Shown: positions 1-12,833, numbered from the stretch's first letter. The stretch: 64,000 nt of DNA from Morella rubra (GCA_003952965.2 CM025853.1:2820271-2884270), one strand, 5' to 3'. Notes: a model not told the origin generated them from the letters alone. Numbers and translations: made by a program.

Positions 1-35
1 TCAATGGTTAGTTTTTCTGGTTTTTCTATGTCCAG
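1..35 (+). other. Tail of the upstream CESA intron
   Basis: A T-rich stretch ending in the acceptor tccag at 31-35, directly before the RING-tail exon. It shows that the gene continues upstream of the window. Confidence 0.8.
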
Positions 36-3000
36 GATGTCCTAGAGTTGCAGGGGACGAGGAAACCTTCGCTGCAGATGATTCAGATGAAGAATTTCCG
101 ATTAAGAATCACCATGATGACTCAGACAAACAAGATGTCCTTAACCACTCGGTAATTTCGACAAATCAATATCATCTCTAGCTAGCTATTTGTTGTGCTG
201 CATAAGATAACAGGGCCAAAAGCTACTATTATCCCCTTCTCTTCAAATTTACACCTGCTGAAATAGCTCCATGAAAACTAATATTTGCTAAAACATATGT
301 AAGCTATGTTGCTTATTGGACGCTGAGGTTTTCCTCTATTTGAGTAGATTTTAGAGATGAAAATATTTTGAAAGATAAACCTCCTTATCTTATATTAAAA
401 AATACTAGGGAATTCAAACAATAGTAACGGGCTTAGAATGGTGGGTTTTGCAGGAAAATGGGGATTACAATCACCAGCAGTGGCAGCCTAATGGTTCGTT
501 TGCAGGAAGTGGTAAGAGATCTTTTGACGCATTTTTCTGCATTCATGGTTAGCAAGCCCTTAGTTTATTTCTATTCTTCATTCATTCATCAATGGTTTTT
601 TGGGATGGTGGTGGATGGGGGCATAGTTACTGGTAAGGACTTTGAAGGGGAGAAAGAGGTCTACAGTAATGCAGAATGGAAAGAAAGAATAGAGAAATGG
701 AAAGTCAGGCAGGAAAAGAGAGGTTTAAAAACCAACGATGATGGAAGTAACGATCAGGGAGATGAAGATGACTATCTGTAAGTGCTTCCTCATTCTCTGC
801 CATTCACTGAAACCACCTGCTAAACCATCTGCGATAAAATTCAATAACTACCAAGATTTGTCTTTCGATTATGACAGACATTAACACCTTCCTTTGCAGT
901 TTGGCAGAAGCCAGGCAGCCTTTGTGGCGTAAGATACCAATCCCCTCGAGCAAAATAAGCCCATATAGGATAGTCATTGTACTCCGGCTAATCATACTTG
1001 CTTTCTTCCTCCGCTTCCGAATTTTAACTCCAGCATATGATGCTTACCCCTTGTGGCTCATCTCTGTAATTTGTGAGGTATGGTTTGCGTTCTCTTGGAT
1101 ACTTGACCAATTCCCTAAATGGTTCCCCATCACCCGAGAAACTTACTTAGACCGCTTGTCGATGAGGTTTGAGCGTGAGGGAGAACCAAACCGTTTAGCC
1201 CCAGTTGATGTCTATGTGAGTACTGTCGACCCTCTGAAGGAACCACCAATCATAACAGCAAATACAGTTCTTTCCATCTTGTCTGTTGATTACCCTATTG
1301 ATAAGGTGAGCTGTTATGTATCGGATGATGGTGCATCGATGCTCCTTTTTGATACACTATCAGAAACTGCTGAGTTTGCAAGAAGATGGGTGCCATTTTG
1401 CAAGAAATATAGCATTGAGCCAAGGGCCCCTGAGTTTTACTTCTCTCAGAAGATTGACTATTTGAAAGACAAGGTTCTACCCAGCTTTGTCAAGGAGCGT
1501 AGAGCTATGAAAGTAAGCAAACTGATTAAGGAAGATAAAATTTAGGCGATCTTCACTTTTAGCCTATCAAAAAGAGATCCAAACTACTAAAATCGTCACA
1601 TTCATTTAGTTCCAAAACTATTAAAATTTATCAACATTCACCATATTATAGGACATAGCTGTCAATATCTTATTTTCTGCATATTTCAACTGTCGGATCC
1701 TATAACATAACGAATATCGATGCATTTTGATGGTTTTAGGGCAAAATGTGACGATTTTGGTAGTTTGGACTACTTTTTGACATTTGATGTGAGTTTATGG
1801 GCTAAACGTAATCTTTCCCCTAAAATTTATTTGCTTAATATTTCTTGCACCTCTTCCCTGCAACCAAATGAGGCTCAAGGGATTATACTATTGCATTGCA
1901 GAGAGAGTATGAAGAGTTCAAGGTAAGAATTAATGCACTGGTGGCTAACGCTCAGAAGAAACCAGAAGAAGGATGGGTAATGCAGGACGGTACCCCATGG
2001 CCAGGAAACAACACTCGTGATCATCCTGGAATGATTCAGGTTTGACAAGATCATCCATATTGTGGTCTTTCGGAAAACCTATCTGTCATCACAATTTGAA
2101 TCCTAATTGACAATTAGCTTCCTTTCGTTTCTTGGAAAGACTGGCAAGAAAAATTATGACGGGATCGACTTCTTTGTCAAGCATTTGCTTTTCAGAAGTT
2201 TCTCCTATTCTTTTCAAAAATCAAACATTATGCTACTTGTCACTTGACCCTAAAGGGTCTATTGCCAAAAGGAAGGTCAAAGAAAAAGAAAGACCCCAGA
2301 GTTGGATCGGTTGAGTCACTGTTAAAACTGCTTGTGGAAATGCTACTTGCTTTGCAGGTCTATCTCGGAAGTGAGGGTGCTCTAGATATCGAAGGCAAGG
2401 AGTTGCCGAGGCTAGTGTATATTTCACGTGAGAAACGTCCTGGATATGATCACCACAAAAAAGCTGGTGCCATGAATTCTCTGGTGGGTAGCTTGTTTTT
2501 CAAACGATGGATATCAGGGTGCAATTTTGATATCTTCCAATTCTCATCACTTAAGTTGTATTTGTGATCAATAGGTTCGAGTTTCTGCGGTACTTACGAA
2601 TTCACCTTTCATGTTGAATTTGGATTGTGACCACTACATCAACAATAGCAAGGCTATACGGGAAGCCATGTGCTTTTTGATGGATCCCCAGCTAGGAAAA
2701 AAGCTCTGCTATGTCCAGTTTCCTCAGAGATTCGATGGCATTGATCGTCATGATAGATATGCTAATCGCAATATTGTGTTCTTTGATGTAAGTAATACAT
2801 ATTCTTCAGATATTCTGCCATCTGAAGATGATTATGGTTATTAATCTGCATAATTTTTTTTCAGAAAAGCCTTACTAATGCTTTTCAATGTTCTCTGTTT
2901 ACAGATCAACATGAAAGGCCTAGATGGCATCCAAGGTCCAGTGTATGTTGGCACTGGATGTGTCTTCAATAGGCAGGCGTTGTACGGCTATGATCCACCA

Positions 3001-4781
3001 GTGTCGGAGAAGCGGCCGAAGATGACATGCGACTGCTGGCCTTCATGGTGCTGCTGCTGTTGTGGTGGTTCGAGGAAGTCGAAGTCGAAGAAGAAAGGTG
3101 AAAAAGGCCTGCTTCCGGGGTTCTACAGTAATAAGAAAAAGAAGATGGGGAAGAACTACTTGAGGAAAGGGACCGGACCTATGTTTGATCTTGAAGATAT
3201 TGAAGAAGGGCTTGAAGGCTATGATGAGTTGGAGAAATCATCACTGATGTCACAAAAGAATTTTGAGAAAAGGTTTGGCCAGTCACCAGTTTTTATTGCT
3301 TCCACTCTTAAGGAAGATGGCGGCCTTCCTGAAGGGACTAATCAAACATCACTTATCAAGGAGGCCATTCATGTTATCAGTTGTGGCTATGAAGAGAAAA
3401 CTGAATGGGGCAAAGAGGTGATTAGCTCATACCTCCTCTCTCTCTATATATAGAGCAGAGATTCTTAAAACATGTTCCTTTCCATGATAATCCTTCTATT
3501 TCAACTAATATCCATGCTTCTCATGACCCCAAATGCTGCAAAAATTAAAATTTGGTCACTATTTTCTGGAGTTTCAACATTAGGTTTTCCTTTGGCTCAT
3601 CAATTCCATCTAAACTCAGATAGAGAAAGCAGAACTTTTGAAGGTCTTATATGATAAGGAAAAAATATATGACTGGTGGGATTAAAAAATGACTGATATA
3701 TTGCAATCGCAGATTGGATGGATATATGGTTCGGTCACAGAAGACATTTTGACAGGCTTCAAGATGCATTGCAGAGGATGGAAGTCAGTGTACTGCACGC
3801 CAAAGAGAGCGGCTTTCAAGGGATCAGCTCCAATCAATCTATCAGATCGTTTACACCAAGTTCTGAGATGGGCTCTTGGCTCTGTCGAAATTTTCCTCAG
3901 TCGCCACTGTCCATTGTGGTATGCTTACGGAGGAAAGTTGAAATGGCTGGAGAGAATGGCTTACGTTAACACCATTGTTTACCCTTTCACTTCTATCCCT
4001 CTGCTTGCGTACTGCACCATTCCGGCCGTCTGTCTGCTGACCGGAAAATTCATCATCCCCACTGTAAGTAAGATTGAAAAATTCATCTCAGCAGTGACAA
4101 TCTCGATGCAAAATCTTTTGGGTTTTTTTTTTTTCACTTTTTCCCATCTAACCACGCTACCTCTAATAAGAATCATAACATGTTGAATTTGTTCTGCAGC
4201 TGACAAACCTTGCTAGCGTATATTTCATGGCTCTTTTCCTCTCCATCATAGTCACGGGCGTGCTTGAGCTGAGATGGAGTGGTGTTAGCATTGAGGACTG
4301 GTGGCGAAATGAACAATTCTGGGTGATTGGTGGAGTCTCAGCACATCTTTTCGCCGTCTTCCAAGGCCTCCTCAAGGTCCTTGCTGGAGTCGACACCAAC
4401 TTCACCGTGACATCAAAGGCAGGCGAGGATGGCGAGTTTGGGGAGCTCTACCTCTTCAAGTGGACCACCCTTCTCATCCCACCAACAACTCTTATAATCC
4501 TGAACATAGTCGGAGTTGTGGCCGGAGTTTCTGATGCTATAAACAACGGCTATGGCTCATGGGGTCCACTATTTGGGAAGCTGTTCTTCGCCTTCTGGGT
4601 CATCGTTCATCTTTATCCATTCCTGAAAGGTTTAATGGGCAGGCAAAACAGGACTCCTACCATAGTAGTCCTTTGGTCCATACTTCTTGCATCAATTTTC
4701 TCACTGATTTGGGTCCGAATCGATCCTTTCGTGCCCAAGCAAACAGGCCCAATTCTCAAACAATGTGGGGTGGAGTGCTAG
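36..4781 (+). CDS. Cellulose synthase catalytic subunit, CESA7/IRX3-like, 5' end outside window
   Basis: Makes beta-1,4-glucan from UDP-glucose as part of the plasma-membrane cellulose synthase rosette. I read ten exons: 36-151, 454-511, 627-777, 900-1512, 1902-2039, 2358-2483, 2575-2787, 2905-3417, 3713-4063 and 4200-4781 (stop TAG). Joined, they stay in frame for 952 residues, against about 1040 for the family, so only the N-terminus is missing. The first visible codons (CPRVAGDE) are the tail of the RING-type zinc finger. Catalytic motifs are present: DDGAS (1324), DCD (2623), TED (3740) and QVLRW (3857-3871). The cysteine-rich [14 protein letters not shown] stretch starts the class-specific region. 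The C-terminal half carries the usual run of membrane helices and ends LKQCGVEC. This ending and the text around YDAYPLWL suggest the CESA7 secondary-wall clade, but the clade call is from memory. The donor after 3417 (gtgatt) is weak. No internal lesion was seen. Confidence 0.95.
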
Positions 4782-5310
4782 ACTTGTTCATACTGTCTAC
4801 TTTTTCCTTCCAAAAAATATTATGAGAGTTTATGCCAGTTGCTGTTCTCTTTTAACAGAGGAACCGCCAATATACGTGAGCTGCTTCCAAAGAGAGTTTG
4901 TTTGAGCAAATGCAAAAGAGACACTGAGCTATTACCTCTTATCTTTGAAATTCTCTGCTGGGATTTTAAGATTTTAGATATAAAGTATAAACCATGATTT
5001 TCCATAGCTTTTAGCTTCCAGTTCTTGGAGCAACATATATACGTTTGGGCCTGCCTTATTGCAAATCCTTTTCAATTTTTGATTGGAAGTTTGGGCCTCA
5101 TTAAAGTCGACCCATATGGACCTACCTCTTCTGATCTACACCGCATTTCAGCAGGCCGTCGACTAAGACCCATTTATTTTGGATTCATGGACCAACCTGA
5201 GCTCGCTTTTAGCTTTGGACCTTTTGTCTTATTTCGGGCTCCATGCCCTTTGGTTCGGTAGTTCACCTTCGGACTTTTTCCATGTCTGTGCTCTTTTGGT
5301 TTTAGTATGA

Positions 5311-5511
5311 TTAAGGAGGCATTTGTTTGCTTAATTTTTTAGAGTCTAAAATTTCTATCACACCAAACATATTTTACAAACTTCAATAAACTTCACACTT
5401 TTATACATACACTTCACACTTTTTACAAACCCCAATAAATTTCAACATTCAAAAGATTTTCAAAATTTTGAGAATATTCTTCAAAATTTCGATAAACAAA
5501 CGCCCCCTAAG
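5311..5511. mobile_element. Tourist-like MITE (PIF/Harbinger type)
   Basis: About 195 bp, AT-rich and non-coding. The left end GGAGGCATTTGTTTG and the reverse complement of the right end (GGGGGCGTTTGTTTA) form imperfect terminal inverted repeats. The trinucleotide TAA lies directly outside both ends, as expected for the TAA target duplication of Tourist/Harbinger elements. It lies in the convergent intergenic space after the CESA gene. Confidence 0.6.
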
Positions 5512-5780
5512 TAATGTTTGCGTATTAAGATTTTTTTAAATTATTGTAACTAAAAATAATAATTGCAAACTAAAATTATTTAGAAATTTTACGAATATTA
5601 CAAAAAATTGTGGCAGATTCAGATTTTATTGAATTTTGAGGGAAAAAATAGTGAAAAATAAAATTTTATGAGTGAGTGAAAATTTTTTTTTAACATTTTA
5701 TTATTATTATTTTCTTAATACAAATTTGAGCTATTTATATTTAAATTTTGAACGGGTAAAAAAATTTCTCAACATTTTGG

Positions 5781-6007
5781 ATTTGTAAATACTACCATTT
5801 GCGTTTGAAACCCAAAATTTTACGCTTCTTAAAATTTTAACACAATAAAAAAATTACAATATAATCTCTCTTTATCAAATCATTACTTTTCACTATAATA
5901 AATATAAAAATCATCTCTTTTTTCACTTTTTCACCGAATCCAATACTCTAAAATTTTAACCTCTCCAAAATTTTAACACTCAAACACAAATGATAGTGTT
6001 TACAAAT
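5781..6007. mobile_element. MITE with about 27 bp terminal inverted repeats
   Basis: 227 bp, AT-rich. The left terminus ATTTGTAAATACTACCATTT (5781-5800) and the reverse complement of the right terminus (ATTTGTAAACACTATCATTT) match over about 27 bp with three or four mismatches. No convincing target duplication and no coding capacity. The superfamily is not assigned. Confidence 0.6.
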
Positions 6008-6475
6008 ATAATCCAAGATAGGCTATCTGAGCTCAAAAATAGGCCTCCTTACCAAAAAAAAAAAAGAAAAAAAAGTCCTGTTACACCTGAACATGGTTAT
6101 TAAAACCATATTTTAGTATTAAATAAACTAGCATAACTGTTAATGGAACAGATCCAAAAAGCATTTCCATCCCTTTTTTTTTTTCTCAACCATTTGCATC
6201 CTTTCCATGGCAGCAACCAAACAGCATGTATAAAAAAAGTTTTCAGCAGTAATATAGGCTGAGTGTTGGTGACACCTTTTGTAGAAAGGGCCCACTGACT
6301 TTGGATCACAACATTCTCTCTTATGTACGAAGTCATGCGCAAAAGCATCTCAAGAAACTATCCACAGCGGTTAGAGCAAACAAACTGAGTTCCACCAAAA
6401 AAATCAGCTTTTATCACTGCTTCCTTCATTGACTGGAGGGCCATTACATGAAAGGTCGAGGGCAGATGGCACTGT
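6008..6475. other. Probable SUVR 3' UTR and intergenic DNA
   Basis: No coding potential recognised. On the minus strand the part adjoining 6476 should be the 3' UTR of the SUVR-like gene. Convergent with the CESA transcript, whose coding sequence ends at 4781. Confidence 0.4.
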
Positions 6476-9109
6476 TCATCTTGGAATAGAGGCAGATCTA
6501 GACCCTGTAAACATGACAGCCCTTAGCAGCACTAGGCAAAGGTAATAAGGACAATCAAGAACTGTAGCAAACATTGGACCATAATGCTCATCTGAATCCT
6601 ATTATGTATTTTCTTTTTATTAAAAATCACCTTATTGAAAGGAACATGAAAAATATCGTCTGCACCCCCATTTATCATTCATATCTTACAAACTGACTTA
6701 ATGCAAAATGGCAAGGAGAAAAAATGAAAGGAAAAACATCATAGTATGCCCCAAATCTATGGGCAAAAATCAATCAATCACCCTCAAGTTTCAATTTGTT
6801 TTATTACACCCCTCATGCTTTAAAAACAATCAGACTTCCATTTAATTTGGCCGTTAAATCAGGTGGAAGTGATGTTAATTGAATGAAATGCCCCTCCAAA
6901 ACAAAATTAGAAAAAATGAATAATTATAATAAATAGAAAAAAGAAATAGAATTTCTATATTTGTATTTAAAAATATTATTTTTTATAAAAATTGTATCTT
7001 TGTTTATTTTTTATTTTTTATTTTTTTAATGTTTTTAGTAATTTTTTCTTGAAGAGACATCTCATCATTTTCCGTGTGATTTGTCAGCCAAATCTAACGG
7101 AGGATGAGGATTGATAGTTTTTTAAACATGAAGACAAGGGCGTACTATGATGTTTCCCAAAAAGAAATGATGAGCTCAATTGAACATTGGCAATATCTTA
7201 CTTAGAACTGCCAACAGAAGGCAATTACCCAATTCCTTAGAACTCCCAACAGGAGGCAATTACCCAATTACTCTCCACCGGAGATGTCACACCCATTATC
7301 AAGGCACAAACAAATGCAATGAAAAAAAAAAAAGAGGGTCGAACTTATCTCACATTCTCTCATTCATAGAAGCAAGTACAGTGAAATGAATAAATTTGCA
7401 TTTACTGAAGTTTACCGCTGATACTAGGAAACTATATACCCCCTTCTGCAAACAAGACTTGCTTGAAACCAGGCAATCTCAATACTGCATTTCTAACTCA
7501 TCGCAGACAGACATAAAGCGTGAGAATGCTGAATGTAAGGGGTATACATATAAAAGGGGCCTAAAGAGGAAACAGGAAAAAAAAATGAATGAAAAAACCT
7601 GAGCTCTGAAGCAAAGAGAGCACCAAGGTTATTTGCCTAGTGTGTAACCTACTTCTAAGAAAGATCTACTAATCTACTAGGCCATAACCAAAACGAGCTG
7701 AAAATACTCAAGGGCCCACTCAATATGGTGAAATTTTACTCAGAGCACATATCAACTTTACAAGGTAGTACTAGTACTTTTCACCTTTCCAATCCCTCTC
7801 CACATTTTCCTTTTGTTTGATTCATTAATGAAGTAATAGTATCATATTCTAGAGTTGTGAGGTAGAACTATGCTGAGAGAGACAAAACAAAATGAAAATT
7901 CAATAATAAAAAAAAAAACACTTGGCAGGAGCAAATCAAGGTTCAACTTTCTCTCTCTATCAAAATCCTGAAGGATTGTTTCCCATGATGATCTCATAAT
8001 AGATGGCCCTGCCATCTGAGTGCATACATATGTTGGATCAACAATACTATTTATATCAGTTCTCTAGGTCAGTTTTGCAGCTAAACATTCAAGACTTCTT
8101 TAGAACCTTTCCAATTTCTTGACCACTATAAGGCCATATTGCATAAATTAACAGCGCATGAACACCTGAATCACTTCAGTCCAAACAATAAACTCAAGAC
8201 ACTACAAGAGTGAAAAATTATTAACTAGGAAAATAAAGGTCAATAAGTCGATTTGCCACAAAAAAGTTGAATATCAGAAAATTGAACAAATATACTTACT
8301 CATTGAACGCTTCATGTTTCTGCAGAACCTGCTGCCACATCGGCACTGAAATGACTTCCAAGGCTGATCATGGTCATCAAAGTCAAAGCCATAATCCTGC
8401 AGACAGCATGTAAAACATCTTAACAGAGGTAAAATTAAGATTCTGGCTTTACTGCATACATAGACTGAGTTCCAGGTTCGCTTAAATTACTGTTAAGATG
8501 AAGTATGAGTTCCAGATGACAAGATACCTGACTATTGAATCCATGTCACCCAAGAGAAAAATAGGACCATGTTAGTTCCTTACTCATGTCTAAACTCAAA
8601 CATGCAAAGCACAATACCAAAACATACAACGTCAAAGGCTTGTGTACTTTGTTAAGTTGCTTTTCCAACCTACACCTCAGTAGGAAAACGAAAAAAGAAA
8701 AGCCTTTTCTCAATCTGTTGTGGCGCTTTTTGTACCATTCATGAAATAGAATTTTGTTCCGTTCAAGTGCTCTTAAAACTCAAATACAATTCCATCGGTG
8801 GCCTTTGTTGGTGGAAATAGCCTATGGACTATAAAAGAAAAAACCGACTCATGCTCTATGTTACCAAGCATCAACTCTACGCTTAAGTATTCAAAAACCT
8901 ACTTACCCACGTGAGCTCTTCCAAGGCAGCCACATCTCTTGTAGTGAAGAAGGCAAGCTACATAAGAACAAAACAGAATAACCACTCCTTAAACTTGCTA
9001 TTGTACATTTAAAAAGCAAATAAAGCTTCAAAGATTCCATACATGGTAGTAGATATGATCAGGGCTCTCCACTTTAACAGGGATCTCAACCAAGTTTGCA
9101 TCCAAACAC
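6476..9109 (-). CDS. SUVR1/2/4-like SET-domain histone methyltransferase, last four exons only
   Basis: Four minus-strand exons: 9109-9043, 8957-8907, 8396-8300 and 6504-6476. Together they encode the end of the SET domain, the post-SET zinc site and a short tail. Readable text includes DANLVEIPVKVESPDHIYYH, LAFFTTRDVAALEELTW, DYGFDFDDHDQPWKSF, the post-SET QCRCGSRFCRNMKRS and the terminus RSRSASIPR-stop. These match the C-terminus of plant SUVR1/2/4 proteins, which act on histone H3 lysine 9 or in RNA-directed silencing. All splice sites are canonical and the phases fit. The 1.8 kb last intron (6505-8299) holds a 35 bp tandem repeat. The exons before 9109 (pre-SET, start of SET) are not visible. 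The sequence beyond holds a SINE, a LINE and a hAT. The gene is therefore either 5'-truncated or has a transposon-filled intron longer than the visible tract. Confidence 0.8.
7201..7270. repeat. Two-copy 35 bp tandem repeat
   Basis: Units 7201-7235 and 7236-7270 differ at only three positions (core AACTGCCAACAGAAGGCAAT). Lies in the last intron of the SUVR-like gene. Confidence 0.9.
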
Positions 9110-9514
9110 CTAGTGAAATGAAGAGTAGAATGGTCACAAATTTGAAAGTTATATCTGTATAACCTGGTAAAACATTTCTCTATCTAGTCAAGGCACAAGC
9201 CATAATTTGTCACCCTCAATTGCCCAAAGATAGCAATGCAGTCCTCTTCTTTTGATACATAAAGCTTCGTTGCAACAAAGAGACCCAAAGTAGATAGGAT
9301 AGCTTGCAATCTTCTCATTTTTACTTCTTTTTTTGTTGTATAATAAATTTTCTGAGTGTTACTTCTTAATTTTCACCCAGAAAAACATTTCCTCAACCAA
9401 TTGACCATTGATGGGTGTGAAACTCACAAGATTTCACTTGGTCGTCTCATCATGTTGCCTGGGGAACGGAGGAAGGGGAAGGAGCAGTGGGATTAGCTCG
9501 CTCTCTTACTCTTC

Positions 9515-9728
9515 TTTTTTTTTTTTTTTTTTTTTTTTTCTAGGCAACCAAAGGGGGCTCATTGGTGCCTGGTGGTGTCCTTGCCCCCAGCCCACTTAAA
9601 CCTGAGGACAAGTACTTGGCACGTGGCCTTCCAGCGATAGCGAGGCTTGTCAAGGTTTGAACCCACACCTCGGACTCATAAAGTGAGGTTTCAGACCTAC
9701 TTCCTACCACTAGGCCACCACCTTGGGA
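9515..9728 (-). mobile_element. tRNA-derived SINE
   Basis: Read on the minus strand from 9728. A box A-like GGCCTAGTGGTAGG near the 5' end is followed by box B GGTTCAAACC about 45 bases later. A tRNA-unrelated body of about 120 bp and a long poly-A tail (poly-T at 9515-9539 on the plus strand) follow. An imperfect target duplication brackets it: CTTAGTCTTCT at 9730-9740 and CTTACTCTTCT at 9505-9515, 10 of 11 identical. The two pol III boxes, the tail and the duplication together make a SINE the best reading. Confidence 0.8.
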
Positions 9729-9767
9729 GCTTAGTCTTCTGCCTTTGATAGTTCAAATGGAGAGCAA

Positions 9768-10717
9768 TTTTTTTTTTTTTTTGATAAGTAAGATCAATAT
9801 ATTAAAATAAATAAAGAGTGAAAACAGTACAAAGATTGTACTGAAAACACTTAGAACATATAGACAAAAAAACTCAGAAAATCTGGGAAATCTAGAAAAC
9901 GACCCCCCCACATAGCAGAAACTCAACGAAAAAGAGAGTGCATAAGAACACCCTGCAAATGAACCACTGACAAAGCCACATCCTCAAAACAATGATCATT
10001 TCGTTCCCTCCAAAGGCACCACCAAACACAAGATGGAACTATATTCCAAATTGTCGTAGCCAAAGGATCTCTAAACTTTCTTTCCCAACAAAACAATACA
10101 TCAAACACCCATGCCGGCATCACCCAATGAAAATTTGAAATGCGAAAGACATATGCCCAAAGAGACCTTGCCATAGAACAATGCAATAAAATATGGTCAA
10201 CAGACTCACTATCCCTCTTACATAAATAGCACCAATCCGTAAAATAAACTCCTCGCCTCCGCAGATTATCAATTGTCAAATTCCGAGAATGTGTAGCCTC
10301 CCATACAAAGAATGAAACTCTCATAGGTACCTTAGTCCGCCAAACCCCTCACGCCAAGGAAACAACTGTGAAATACCCCCCGAAATAGAGGAGTAAAAAT
10401 CTCTAACAATGAAAACACCATCCTTAGATCCCATCCAAACCAAACTGTCCTCTCTATCGCGATGGAAAGCCATAGCAAAAGAGTGGAATAGAAAGTTGTA
10501 AATTCTGCCAATTCCCAATCATTGGCAGATCTCAAGAACTGAATCTCCCAAACCAAAGAAAGTGTATCATTCGACAAGTAATCCGCTACCATCCCATCCT
10601 TACACCGAGCCAAAGAGAACACAACTGGAAACAAACAACAAAGAGGAATATCGCCACACCAAACGTCATGCCAAAACCTCACCCTACACCCATTACCCAC
10701 CACAAGCTGAGTATGAG
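9768..10717 (-). mobile_element. LINE-1 3' fragment (zf-RVT region), 5' end cut by hAT
   Basis: Minus-strand LINE-1 tail. Poly-A appears as poly-T at 9768-9782. Frames 10703-10332 (GNGCRVRFWHDVWCG, the connection region after the polymerase domain) and 10324-9923 (zf-RVT: FVWEATHSRNLTID, CYLCKRDSESVDHILLHC) belong to a plant L1 ORF2 but are in different frames, so it is dead. Similarity stops at about 10717, where the hAT terminus begins. It runs in the opposite orientation to the LINE at 16265-18123 and is a different copy. Confidence 0.85.
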
Positions 10718-11384
10718 TAGCTAGGCCTGCAAGTCCGGTCCGGCTGCCGGCGGAGGTCCGGCTCCGTCTCCGTCACCGGTTCCGGTAAGATAAGCTCCGC
10801 CTCTTTCAGGAACCGGAGCCGGAGGTCGTGTTGGGATACTAACGGAAGCGGAACCGGAAGCGGAATTTTCCGCCGGTTCGGCGGAAAATCCGGTTCCGGC
10901 CCTTTTTTATTTTTTCCCCCTTTTGTCTTAAAACGACGTCGTCCCATTTTCAATAGGACGACGTCGTTTAGTTGTTGCCCTCCCCCTCCCTAAATCCTTT
11001 TCCTCTCTTTCCCCTCCCCTCCCCCGAGTCCCCCCCATCGCCGCAGCCCGCAAGCCCGCAGCATTTCCCCTCCCCCTCCGGCCTCCCCCGACCTCGAGTC
11101 CCCCCCAGCCGCAAGCCCTAATTTCCCCTCCCCCTTCGGCCTCCCCCAACCTGAGAATTGGGCATTGATACGTTGTGCTACTCCATCTGAGATCCCGAAG
11201 CCCTTCGAGATTGAAAGAGTACCTGCTCCAACAGCATCAACAAGCGAAAAGGCTGCTGCCACTGCACCTGCTCCTCATCAGAAAGGTTCGGATAATTATC
11301 TTGAATTTGATTTCTTTTAGTGATGATCTGTTAAGATTGCAAGTAGTCTCTACTGGAGGAGAACTGTTTTGAACATTCCAGGGA

Positions 11385-11488
11385 TTGACAGTGGTGATTA
11401 TGAATACTTTTATTAAGAGTTTAGGAGGAATTGTATGATTGGCAGTGGTGATTATGAATACTTTTATTAAGAGTTTAGGAGGAATTGT
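11385..11488. repeat. Direct repeat inside hAT-L 5' region
   Basis: The block GGCAGTGGTGATTATGAATA and its continuation to ATTGTATGATTGG occurs twice in tandem within about 100 bp (near 11387 and 11441). Non-coding. Confidence 0.7.
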
Positions 11489-12833
11489 ATGATTGGTCTT
11501 GCTGTTACACTCTTGCAATCTTGTTGAACGAGTTAGATGGGGAAACTTATTATTTTCATTCGAGCTTACTGATGGCATGGTGGGTCTTTCATGTCGTATT
11601 CTTTTTCCAGAAATCAAATGTAAAAGTGAATATGGCACACATATGTACAAAAACAATTAGTTTGTTTATACCTTCACTGCTTCACACACTATTTAAGTTC
11701 TGCTGTCTGCGGCTTCAGCCCAAGGGTCAATGATTTGGCAGCTTCCACTTGTGTGCATTGAACTATCTATTAATTCTCTGGATGTTGAGAAGAATCATAA
11801 GACATAAAACCGGCTTTAACATATAATTAAGGAGCATTGAACTATCTATTCTCTGAATTTTGAGGTGCCACAGGCGCTCCCTGCCATTCTTTCTGCAAAA
11901 TGATCAATATTTGTTGTCTGTTTTTTTTTTTCTTTCTTTCTTTCATTTAGTGGAGAAGATAATCTAATTTAGAAAGATATTTGATTCACTATTATCAGAG
12001 ATTCTGCGTCTTGAAAAGTTAGGCTTTGCAAATAATAGATTTTAGGGCTACGGTTTTGTACGTTTTTGGTTTGTAGGTATTGTTTTTGTTATTTTTAGTC
12101 CTTTGTTTTGTTTTTTTTAGAGTGTTTAGTTTTGGATGAAACCAAGGTATTTTTCAACGATAAATGAGGATTTTAAATAAAATTTGGAGGTATCATCTTT
12201 ATTTAAAAGAAAAAAAAAACAAGTTACTTCCACCCTGGTATGTAAATGGACTGTATTAATTTAAGGACAAGTTATGCTTGCTCTCTTTAAAAGCAGGGTA
12301 TATATGTCAGCTTAGATGCATCTCAACTGATCTTAATTAAGATTTTATTTGTCCTTTCATTCTACACAAACCAAGTATTTATCAGGTCAATGGCTCGAGA
12401 GGTAGCTTTAAAGGATTGGAAGTACTTAATAGGTTTCAAACTTGAGACTTTAAATAGAGTACAAACTAACTGTTTTTGTGGAAGCTAAATGGAAGCCAAG
12501 AATTTCAGTTCCATCCCCATATGATGATGTCATTCTACGTATTTTCCCCAGTTGGCACTCAAGTACAGTTTTGAAGTAGCCTAATCTGTGTCTACATCAG
12601 ATGATGAGGGAAAACATTAGATTAAATTAAATCGTATTATATTTTTTGGGAGTTGTATTAGATTAGATTAAATTAAATCGTATTAAATTTTTTGGTTCCT
12701 CATATATGTTTGATTGAAAGACTTAGTTCTAGTATTTTGTAAGTCATGAAATATTTCTAAATGCATTGAAGTGTATGTTTAATTGAGGTGTATGTTTGAT
12801 CGAGGTGTATGTTATTTTGTGTCTTTATTTCAG

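Noticed and set aside
458..781. Single open frame of 107 codons across the CESA exons
   Set aside because: Its first part is read in the wrong frame and it runs through the intron 512-626. Only the part from 627 is a true CESA exon.
9600..9728. tRNA gene on the minus strand
   Set aside because: Box A and B are present, but there is no cloverleaf, acceptor stem pairing or anticodon arm. A-tail and flanking duplication point to a SINE.
10693..11262. Three overlapping minus-strand frames rich in Gly, Arg and Glu
   Set aside because: They lie in the GC-rich hAT subterminal region and have the biased composition of repeat DNA. No domain recognised.
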